From NCBI RefSeq assembly GCF_007859305.1, contig NZ_VOHE01000004.1, positions 149,232 to 213,231 of the forward strand: 64,000 nt of DNA, given 5' to 3'. The translations under genes were made by a program, and so were the position numbers. Source of the DNA: Luteimonas wenzhouensis (GTDB taxonomy: Bacteria; Pseudomonadota; Gammaproteobacteria; Xanthomonadales; Xanthomonadaceae). The notes under the pieces are model-generated. The model did no database searches. It was not told the DNA's origin and was given only the letters and a program-made list of their open reading frames with translations. Each line of letters begins with the position of its first letter. Positions within the stretch are counted from its first letter, which is position 1. Shown here in pieces: positions 55,687-64,000 of the stretch.

Positions 55687-57593
<1,907 letters not shown>

Positions 57594-57627
57594 CGTTCCC
57601 GGGCCGGGCGCGTCGCGCCGTGGCCGC

Positions 57628-58326
57628 TCAGTCAAACGAGCGCAGGGTCAGGTCGATGTGGTCGCGCCCGTCGCGCTGCTGGAGGATGCGCGCCGGCACC
57701 GGCAGGTCGTCGACGATCCACGCGGTGATGCTGCGCTCATCGTTCTTCCACGCCACCTTGGTCGCGGTGCGGGTTCTGCCGGCGACGGTGATCGATTCGG
57801 TGCCGACCGGGCGGAACACCTGCCTGCGCGCCCGCCCGTCCTCGACCAGCCGGTAGGACAGCGGCTTGCCGGCGCGGAAGTCGCGCACCAGGGCCAGGTT
57901 CATCAGCATCCCGTCGACGTCGCCCGGCTGCAGGCGCACCGGCCCGCGGCGGTCGTCCTTCACGTCGCCGTCCCAGGTCGCCTGGCCGCTGGCCCAGTCG
58001 TAGGTCGCGGTGGTCGTGCGCGGCTTGACCAGCATCGCCGCCAGCCCGGATTCGCCGCGCTGCGAATCGCGGCTCGACACCGGCCGCCACTGCTCGCCAT
58101 CGGCCTCGAACACGGTGTTCTGCTCCAGCCGCGCGCCGGCGCCGCTCACCTCCAGGCTGTACTTCCAGCGGTTGCCGCCGGCCGGTTCCAGGGCCATGCG
58201 CCCGGTCGCCTGCAGGCCCATGTAGCGGGCGGCGTAGTCGGCGGTGAATGCTTCGACCGCGGCCGCCGGCGCGCTGGCCAGGGCGAACAGCACGGCGAAG
58301 GCGATGGCGGGCAGGGGGGCTCTCAT
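57628..58326 (-). CDS. DUF3108 family exported protein
   Basis: A 232-residue protein with a signal peptide (MRAPLPAIAFAVLFALASAP, cleaved near AAAVEAF). The body has the DUF3108 pattern: FTADYAARYMGLQATGRM, TATYDWASGQATWDGDVK, LQPGDVDGMLMNLALVRDF and a closing IVDDLPVPARILQQRDG. Function unknown, likely periplasmic. ATG 58326 has GAGGA nine bases upstream. A paralog lies directly upstream. Confidence 0.85.
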   Translation of the reverse strand: MRAPLPAIAFAVLFALASAPAAAVEAFTADYAARYMGLQATGRMALEPAGGNRWKYSLEVSGAGARLEQNTVFEADGEQWRPVSSRDSQRGESGLAAMLVKPRTTTATYDWASGQATWDGDVKDDRRGPVRLQPGDVDGMLMNLALVRDFRAGKPLSYRLVEDGRARRQVFRPVGTESITVAGRTRTATKVAWKNDERSITAWIVDDLPVPARILQQRDGRDHIDLTLRSFD

Positions 58327-58349
58327 GGGGCAGGTCCTCGAACGCGGGT

Positions 58350-59144
58350 TCATTGCAGGGTCCGGTACTCGACCAGGCGCAGGTCCACGGCGTCCTCGCC
58401 GTCTTCGCGCTGGAGGATGCGCACCGGGGTGGGCACGCCGTCGGCGACCCACAGGATGGTTTCGTCGTTGCCGCCGTTGGTGCGCTCCACGCGCAGCGCC
58501 TCGTAGCTCAGGCCGGCCACTTCCACCGGCCCGGTGGCGTCCGCGGCCCGGTAGACGTGGTCGCGCGCGCGGCCGCGGTCGACGAAGCGGTACTCGAGCG
58601 TGCGCCCCGGCGCGGCGTCGCGGACCACCGCCAGGTTGATCAGCAGGCCGCTCATGTCGCCGGGCCGGATCGGCACCGGTGCGCGCCGGGCCTTGCTGAC
58701 GTCGCCGGTCCAGCGCGCGGCGCCGGAGTGCCAGTCGTAGGTGCCGGTGGTGCGGCGGTTGAAAAACAGCGCGGCCTTGCGGGTGGTGCTCTGGGCGAGC
58801 GGGCGGTACTCGCCGTCCGCCAGGTCGAACACCGTGCTCTGGTCGATGTTCAGGCCGACGATGCCGGCGAAGCCGCGGTCGCCGCGCACGCCCAGATCGA
58901 TCCGCCAGCGGTTCGCCTCGTCGTGCACCAGCTGCATGGTCGCGGTGCCGGCCCGGCGGCCGTCGTACCAGGCTTCGTAGGTGGCCAGGAACGGCTCGAG
59001 CGCCCGCGGTGCCGGCGTGGCGTCGGCGGGCGCCGCGGCCGATTCGTCCGCCGGCGGCGCCTGCACCGCGGATTGCGCGCGCGCGGACGCGCCCGGAACC
59101 GGGGCGAGGGCGACGGCGGCGATCAGGAGCAGGGCATGGCGCAT
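58350..59144 (-). CDS. DUF3108 family exported protein (paralog)
   Basis: A 264-residue protein with a signal peptide (residues 1-28) and a Pro/Ala-rich segment before the DUF3108 domain: FLATYEAWYDGRRAGTATM, GTYDWHSGAARWTGDVSK, IRPGDMSGLLINLAVVRD and WVADGVPTPVRILQREDG. It aligns along its length with its neighbour, so the two arose by duplication. ATG 59144 was chosen; GTG and TTG codons just upstream are also in frame. It starts ten bases after purN. Confidence 0.83.
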   Translation of the reverse strand: MRHALLLIAAVALAPVPGASARAQSAVQAPPADESAAAPADATPAPRALEPFLATYEAWYDGRRAGTATMQLVHDEANRWRIDLGVRGDRGFAGIVGLNIDQSTVFDLADGEYRPLAQSTTRKAALFFNRRTTGTYDWHSGAARWTGDVSKARRAPVPIRPGDMSGLLINLAVVRDAAPGRTLEYRFVDRGRARDHVYRAADATGPVEVAGLSYEALRVERTNGGNDETILWVADGVPTPVRILQREDGEDAVDLRLVEYRTLQ

Positions 59145-59154
59145 GGGCCGCACA

Positions 59155-59814
59155 TCATGCAAACGCGTCGTTGCATGACAGCTGAAGCGGCGCGGTCAGC
59201 GGGCGTCCATCGAAGTGAACGCGGTCTTCACGCAACGCGATGCGTCCGGCCGCGAACAGGCGCAGCGTTTCCACCAGCAGCGGATGCTCGCGCGCCAGCA
59301 CCCTTGCCGCGAGCGCGTGCTCCTCGTCGCCCGGCTGCACCGGCACGCGCGCCTGCGCGACCACCGGACCGCCGTCGAGGTCGGCGCTGACGAAGTGCAC
59401 GCTCGCGCCGTGCTCGGCCACGCCGGCCTGTAGCGCCTGGCGGTGGGTGTGCAGGCCCTTGAAGGCGGGCAGCAGCGAGGGATGGATGTTGATCACGCGC
59501 CCGGCGCGCGGAGTGATCACGCCCGGGTCGATCAGGCGCATGTAGCCGGCGCACACCACCAGGTCGGGCCCGAGCGCGTCGACCGCCGCGAACAGCGCAT
59601 CGTCGAACGCCGCGCGCGAGGCGAAGCCGCGCGGGGACAGCGCATGGGCCGGCACGCCCGCGGCCTGCGCGCGTTCGAGCGCCTGCGCCGACGCGCGATC
59701 GGAGAACACGCCCGCGACCTCGGCCGCCAGCCGCCCGCCGGCGATCGCATCGAGGATCGCCTGCAGGTTGCTGCCGCGGCCGGAGGCCAGTACGGCCAGG
59801 CGCAGGCGCCGCAC
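59155..59814 (-). CDS. purN: Phosphoribosylglycinamide formyltransferase
   Basis: Third step of purine synthesis using 10-formyl-THF. The 219 residues show VLASGRGSNLQAIL, the catalytic N-H-D set in INIHPSLLPAFKG and HFVSADLDGGPVVAQ. The start is GTG 59814, nine bases after the purM stop; purM-purN is a common pair. Confidence 0.95.
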   Translation of the reverse strand: MRRLRLAVLASGRGSNLQAILDAIAGGRLAAEVAGVFSDRASAQALERAQAAGVPAHALSPRGFASRAAFDDALFAAVDALGPDLVVCAGYMRLIDPGVITPRAGRVINIHPSLLPAFKGLHTHRQALQAGVAEHGASVHFVSADLDGGPVVAQARVPVQPGDEEHALAARVLAREHPLLVETLRLFAAGRIALREDRVHFDGRPLTAPLQLSCNDAFA

Positions 59815-59823
59815 CCCGGGCCC

Positions 59824-60879
59824 TCAGCCGATGCGCACGCGTGGCCCGTCGCCGGCGGCGACGACCTGGCCGATCCGCCAGTGGGCCAGGCCCAGGCGCG
59901 CCAGTTCGCCGCCGAGCGCGGCGACGCGGTCGCGATCGACCAGCAGCACGAAGCCGATGCCGCAGTTGAAGGTGCGCCACATCTCCTGCGGTGCGACGTT
60001 GCCCTCGCGCTGCAGCCAGTCGAACACCGGCGGCAGTGGCCAGGCGCTGGCATCGATGTCCAGGCCCAGGCCGTCGGGAACGACCCGGATGATGTTCTCG
60101 GTCAGGCCGCCGCCGGTGATGTGGGCCATGCCGTGGATGTCCGGGCCGAGGCTGCCGCGCAGCAGTTCCAGCACCGGCCTGACGTACAGCCGGGTCGGCG
60201 CCATCAGCGCATCGGCCAGGGCCACGCCGCCGACGTCCAGGTCGGCCGGCCGCCCGGCGCGGTCGTAGATGCGCCGGATCAGTGAATAACCGTTGGAATG
60301 CGGGCCGCTGGAGGCGATGCCGACCAGCACGTCGCCGGCGCGCACCGACGAGCCGTCGCGCAGCTCGGACTTCTCCACCGCGGCCACGCAGAAGCCGGCC
60401 AGGTCGTACTCGCCCGGCGGGTACATGTCCGGCATTTCGGCAGTCTCGCCGCCGATCAGCGCGCAGCCGGACAGCTCGCAGCCCCGGGCGATCCCGCCGA
60501 CCACCGCGACGGTGGTCTCGACGTCGAGCTTGCCGGTGGCGAAGTAGTCGAGGAAGAACAGCGGCTCGGCGCCCTGCACCAGCACGTCGTTCACGCACAT
60601 CGCCACCAGGTCGATGCCGATGGTGTCGTGGCGGCCGAGCTGCTGGGCCAGCTTGAGCTTGGTGCCGACGCCGTCGGTGCCCGAGACCAGGACCGGCTCG
60701 CGGTACTTGCCGGACAGGTCGAACAGCGCGCCGAACCCGCCCAGGCCGCCCATCACTTCCGGGCGCATGCTGCGCGCGACCAGCGGCTTGATGCGCTCGA
60801 CGACTTCGTTGCCCGCGTCGATGTCGACGCCGGCGTCGCGGTAGGTCAGGCCGCTGGGGCCGGGAGGCGGGGTGGTCAC
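59824..60879 (-). CDS. purM: Phosphoribosylformylglycinamidine cyclo-ligase
   Basis: AIR synthetase, fifth step of purine synthesis. In 351 residues: [48 protein letters not shown] and [10 protein letters not shown]. The start is GTG 60879 with a weak ribosome binding site; TAGAAT at 60910-60915 is a likely -10. Confidence 0.96.
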   Translation of the reverse strand: MTTPPPGPSGLTYRDAGVDIDAGNEVVERIKPLVARSMRPEVMGGLGGFGALFDLSGKYREPVLVSGTDGVGTKLKLAQQLGRHDTIGIDLVAMCVNDVLVQGAEPLFFLDYFATGKLDVETTVAVVGGIARGCELSGCALIGGETAEMPDMYPPGEYDLAGFCVAAVEKSELRDGSSVRAGDVLVGIASSGPHSNGYSLIRRIYDRAGRPADLDVGGVALADALMAPTRLYVRPVLELLRGSLGPDIHGMAHITGGGLTENIIRVVPDGLGLDIDASAWPLPPVFDWLQREGNVAPQEMWRTFNCGIGFVLLVDRDRVAALGGELARLGLAHWRIGQVVAAGDGPRVRIG

Positions 60880-60909
60880 GGGTGCTCACGAGGGGCCGGG
60901 CGGCCCGCG

Positions 60910-60915
60910 ATTCTA
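60910..60915 (-). promoter_or_regulatory. Candidate -10 of purM
   Basis: TAGAAT on the minus strand, 31 bases before the GTG start of purM, in the divergent gap facing the DUF2066 gene. Confidence 0.45.
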
Positions 60916-61010
60916 GCAGCCGCGGCCCGCCGGGCGGCCGCGGGCGGCCAGCGCGCCGGGGCTTTGTGGCACCATTCGGCCTCTGCTTCTTGGCTGCACA
61001 GGGACACCGG

Positions 61011-62093
61011 ATGCGCGGTTTGCGACGAGCGGGGCAAGGCCTGGCCTGGGCGCTGGTGCTGCTGCTGGCGGCGACGCCGGCGCTGGCGCAGCGGGTCGAG
61101 GGCGAGCGCGCCGTCGCCAGCGGGCTCTACGAGGCCGAGGTGCCGGTGCGCAGCCAGTCCGAGGAGGAGCGCCAGGCCGGCTTCGCGCGCGCGCTGGCCC
61201 AGGTCTTCAGCAAGCGTTCGGGCGACCGTTCGGTGGCCAACCGCCCGGGCGTGGGCCAGGAGCTGCGCCGCGCCGCCGACTACGTCGAGGGCTTCGACTA
61301 CCGCCAGGACGAAAGCGTCGGCGCCAGCGGCGCGCCCAGGTTCCGCACCATGCTGGTGGTGCGCTTCAAGCCCGAGGCGGTGGATGCGCTGGCCGACGCC
61401 CTGGGGCTGCCGGAGTGGCCGCAGCCGCGGCCCAAGCCGGTGGTCTGGCTGGCGATCGACGACGGCAACGGCCCGCGCCTGGTCGGGCTGCAGCACAACA
61501 ACGTCGCCCGTCCGCTGCTGCAGCGGGCGATCGAGCGCGGCTACCGCCTCGGCCTGCCCTCGGGCAGTGCCGCCGAGCAGGCCGCCGCGGCCGCGATCTG
61601 GCGCGGCGACACCGCCGCGATCGCGCGCCTGTCGGCGCGCTACAGCCCGCCGATGCAGCTGGTCGGCAAGCTCTACCGCAGCGAAGGCGGCTGGCAGGCG
61701 GACTGGATCTTCGTCGACGACGGCCGGGTGCTCGCGCGCTGGTCGGAGCGCGACGGCGATGCGCGCCGCGCCCTGGCCACCGGCGCCGACGGCGCGGCCG
61801 ACGCGCTGGCCAAGCGCTACGCCAAGGCCACCGCGCCGCGGGAACCGGTCACCCAGGCGCTGGTGTTCACCGGCGTGCACGGCAGCCGCGACTACCTGCG
61901 GCTGGCGGCGGAGCTGCAGCGCATGTCGGTGGTGCGCGCGATCCGCCCGCAGCGGGCCAGCGAGGGCCGGCTGGAGGTGGAACTGGACCTGCTGAGCGGG
62001 ATGGAGGGCTTCCGCCGCATGGTCGATGGCGAGGTGCTGCTGGAGGTCGAGGGCGCGGATGCGTTCGCGCGGCCGGTGTTCCACCTGCGCTGA
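61011..62093 (+). CDS. DUF2066 family exported protein
   Basis: A 360-residue protein with a signal peptide (WALVLLLAATPALAQ). The pattern VPVRSQSEEERQAGFARALAQVFSKRSG, RFRTMLVVRFKPEAVDALADALGLP and PVVWLAIDDGNG is that of DUF2066, found before the permease and hda in many gammaproteobacteria. Function unknown, likely periplasmic. ATG 61011 has AGGGA nine bases upstream. Confidence 0.88.
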   Translation: MRGLRRAGQGLAWALVLLLAATPALAQRVEGERAVASGLYEAEVPVRSQSEEERQAGFARALAQVFSKRSGDRSVANRPGVGQELRRAADYVEGFDYRQDESVGASGAPRFRTMLVVRFKPEAVDALADALGLPEWPQPRPKPVVWLAIDDGNGPRLVGLQHNNVARPLLQRAIERGYRLGLPSGSAAEQAAAAAIWRGDTAAIARLSARYSPPMQLVGKLYRSEGGWQADWIFVDDGRVLARWSERDGDARRALATGADGAADALAKRYAKATAPREPVTQALVFTGVHGSRDYLRLAAELQRMSVVRAIRPQRASEGRLEVELDLLSGMEGFRRMVDGEVLLEVEGADAFARPVFHLR

Positions 62094-62106
62094 GGGACGG
62101 CCGGAC

Positions 62107-63300
62107 ATGGACCAGGCGCCGCTGGATGCCAACGCCGACATCGCACGCTTCCTGCGCCGGCTGCAGTGGGGCCTGGCGGGGCTCGCGGCCCTGTGGCTGG
62201 TGGCCCTGCTCGGGCCGATCCTGACCCCGTTCGTGCTCGCTGCCCTGCTGGGCTGGCTGGGCGACCCGCTGGTCGACCGGCTCGAGCGCGCGGGCCGGTC
62301 GCGGCCGGTCGCGGTCACGCTGGTGTTCGTGCTGATGCTGATGCTGCTGGTGCTGGTGGTGCTGATCCTGGTGCCGATGGTCGAGCGCCAGGTGGTGACC
62401 CTGATCGAGGCGCTGCCGCAGTACCGGGCCTGGTTCATGGAGACCGCGCTGCCCTGGGTGGAGCAGCGCACCGGGATCGAGATCACCACCTGGCTCGACC
62501 CGCAGCGGCTGTTCGAGCTGGCGCGCAACCACTGGACCCAGGCCGGCGGCGTCGCCACGGCCCTGTTCGGCTACCTGTCCAGCTCCGGCTTCGCGTTCCT
62601 GGCCTGGATCGCCAACCTGGTGCTGTTGCCGATCCTGACCTTCTACTTCCTGCGCGATTGGGATCTGCTGGTCGAGCGGGTGGCGGTGATGGTGCCGCGC
62701 GACCATGTCGCCACGGTCGCCCGGCTGGCGAAGGAGTCGGACGAGGTGCTGGGGGCGTTCCTGCGCGGCCAGTTCATCGTGATGCTGGCGCTGGGCGCGA
62801 TCTATGCGCTGGGGCTGACCCTGGTGGGGCTGAAGCTGGGCCTGCTAATCGGCATCATCGCCGGCCTGATCAGCTTCGTGCCCTACCTCGGCGCGGCGAC
62901 CGGGATCGTGCTGGCGGTGCTCGCCGCGCTGGTGCAGGCGCAGGGCTTCGACCTGAAGCTGCTGGTGCTGGTGGGCGTGGTGTTCACCGTCGGCCAGCTG
63001 ATCGAGAGCTACATCCTCACCCCGCGCATCGTCGGCGACCGCATCGGCCTGCATCCGGTGGCGGTGATCTTCGCGATCATGGCCGGCGGCCAGCTGTTCG
63101 GGTTCGTCGGCATGCTGATCGCGCTGCCGGTGGCGGCGGTGGGCAACGTGCTGCTGCGCTTCGCCCGCGAGCGCTACACGCAGAGCCGGCTGTACGCCGG
63201 CGACGGCCCGCGGATCGTGCTCGGCGAGCCGCGGCCCGCCGGCGAGGCGGCGCCCGGGGCCCAGGGGGACGAGGCCGGCCCGCGCGACGGCGGCGCCTGA
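62107..63300 (+). CDS. AI-2E family (PerM-type) permease
   Basis: A 397-residue membrane protein with seven to eight helices. NLVLLPILTFYFLRDWD, ISFVPYLGAATGIVLAV, GQLIESYILTPRIVGDRIGLHP and GGQLFGFVGMLIALPVAAV are typical of the AI-2E/PerM family. Transport of AI-2 is not shown for most members; some are Na+/H+ antiporters. ATG 62107 is 13 bases after the DUF2066 stop, and hda follows by five bases, so the three are an operon. The C-terminus is a disordered Gly/Ala tail. Confidence 0.9.
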   Translation: MDQAPLDANADIARFLRRLQWGLAGLAALWLVALLGPILTPFVLAALLGWLGDPLVDRLERAGRSRPVAVTLVFVLMLMLLVLVVLILVPMVERQVVTLIEALPQYRAWFMETALPWVEQRTGIEITTWLDPQRLFELARNHWTQAGGVATALFGYLSSSGFAFLAWIANLVLLPILTFYFLRDWDLLVERVAVMVPRDHVATVARLAKESDEVLGAFLRGQFIVMLALGAIYALGLTLVGLKLGLLIGIIAGLISFVPYLGAATGIVLAVLAALVQAQGFDLKLLVLVGVVFTVGQLIESYILTPRIVGDRIGLHPVAVIFAIMAGGQLFGFVGMLIALPVAAVGNVLLRFARERYTQSRLYAGDGPRIVLGEPRPAGEAAPGAQGDEAGPRDGGA

Positions 63301-63305
63301 CCCCG

Positions 63306-64000
63306 ATGCCGGCGCGGACACCGTCCCCGCAGCTGCCGCTGGCGCTGCGCTATCCCCCCGACCAGCGGCTGGAGACCTTCGCCGGCGACCGCGCGCTGCC
63401 GCTGCAGCTGCGGCAGTTCGCCGGCGGCGGGGCGGGGCGCACGCTGCTGCTGGTCGGGCCGGCGGGCAGCGGCAAGACCCATCTCGCCCTCGCCGCCTGC
63501 GCCGAGGCCGAGGCCGCGGGCCTGCGCGCCGCCTACCTGCCGCTGGCGACCACGCCGGGCCGGCTGCGCGAAGCCGTGGAGGCAATGCACGCCTTCGACC
63601 TGGTGGCGCTCGACGGACTCGAGGCGGTGGCCGGCGAGCCGGGCGACGAGCTGGCGCTGTTCGATTTCCACAACCGCATGCACGATGCCGGCCGGCGCCT
63701 GCTGTACACCGCGCGGGTGGCGCCCGATGCGCTGGGATTGCGGCTGCCCGACCTGCGTTCGCGCCTGGGCCAGTGCACCCGCGCGGTGCTCGAGCCACTG
63801 GATGACGCCGGTCGCCGGGACCTGCTGCGGCTGCGGGCCCGGCGCCGCGGGCTGCAGGTCGACGAGGCCGCGATCGAATGGCTGTTGCGCCGCGCCGACC
63901 GCGACCCCGCCTCGCTCACCCGCCTGTTCGAGCAGCTGGACGTGGCCGCGCTGGCCGCCCAGCGGCGGCTGACCGTGCCCTTCCTGCGCAGCGTGCTGGG
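63306..64000 (+). CDS. hda: DnaA regulatory inactivator Hda (3' end cut by window)
   Basis: DnaA-like AAA+ protein that, with the sliding clamp, triggers hydrolysis of DnaA-ATP and prevents re-initiation. 231 complete codons are visible and the frame is open at the window end. An N-terminal clamp-binding QLPLALRY is at residues 9-16, Walker A GPAGSGKT at 51-58, and sensor-like RLPDLRSRLGQCTRAVLEPL and RDPASLTRLFEQLD follow. About the last ten residues may be missing. ATG 63306 lies five bases after the permease stop. Confidence 0.93.
   Translation, partial: MPARTPSPQLPLALRYPPDQRLETFAGDRALPLQLRQFAGGGAGRTLLLVGPAGSGKTHLALAACAEAEAAGLRAAYLPLATTPGRLREAVEAMHAFDLVALDGLEAVAGEPGDELALFDFHNRMHDAGRRLLYTARVAPDALGLRLPDLRSRLGQCTRAVLEPLDDAGRRDLLRLRARRRGLQVDEAAIEWLLRRADRDPASLTRLFEQLDVAALAAQRRLTVPFLRSVL

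Overview
The window is about 64 kb of very GC-rich (clearly above 65 %), densely coding bacterial chromosome. Gene content and order point to a gammaproteobacterium of the Xanthomonadaceae/Lysobacteraceae, probably near Lysobacter or Luteimonas. The signs are a homodimeric-type AceE, an HPr-kinase-containing 'incomplete' PTS next to rpoN and the lpt genes, the prmA/zinc-ribbon/fis/purH/purD block, the purN/purM/DUF2066/permease/hda block, and intergenic GC hairpins that read as 'PSPARGGG' when translated. The genus is an inference; no rRNA gene is present. Both ends cut genes: aceE on the left and hda on the right.

Layout. 1-2360: 3' part of aceE. 2361-4733: a small patch of lower GC with two divergent PD-(D/E)XK nuclease-fold genes, the only part that looks foreign. 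4734-12270: mixed metabolic genes (diguanylate cyclase, Ahr-type aldehyde reductase, SRPBCC protein, tannase-family esterase, SDR, TspO-like membrane protein, a STAS-like small protein), with a repeat cluster at 9385-9750. 12310-15678: an HzsA-related lipoprotein with a heme motif, a DUF998 membrane protein and tRNA-Met. 15827-17376: rppH, then bfd and bfr behind a candidate Fur box. 17413-22110: a two-gene signalling operon, a REC-GGDEF-EAL protein with both catalytic sites degenerate plus a hybrid kinase with REC and Hpt domains. 22324-30175: DUF4126, DUF6776, erpA, nudC, ampE, an LplT-PlsC fusion, a YgiD-type dioxygenase and an aminotransferase. 30178-35760: purD, purH, fis, a DUF3426 protein and prmA. 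35875-42980: a two-domain glycosyltransferase, Mn-type sodA, algH-ruvX, pyrB and a polytopic membrane protein. 43039-43848: a lipoprotein esterase.

43939-55642 is one long minus-strand run: kdsD-kdsC-lptC-lptA-lptB-rpoN-hpf-ptsN-hprK-rapZ-EIIA(Man)-ptsH-ptsI-mgtE. It joins Kdo synthesis and LPS transport to a regulatory phosphotransfer chain (EI, HPr, two EIIA proteins, HPr kinase) with sigma-54, RapZ and a magnesium channel. No sugar-transport EIIB/EIIC subunit lies in it. Facing it are ibaG, murA and an EF-hand membrane protein. The right end holds two paralogous DUF3108 proteins, purN-purM, a DUF2066 protein, a PerM-type permease and hda.

Start codons. Many genes use GTG or TTG. At least six genes have a -10-like hexamer exactly six bases before the start codon, which predicts leaderless mRNAs. 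No CRISPR array, prophage or insertion sequence is visible.
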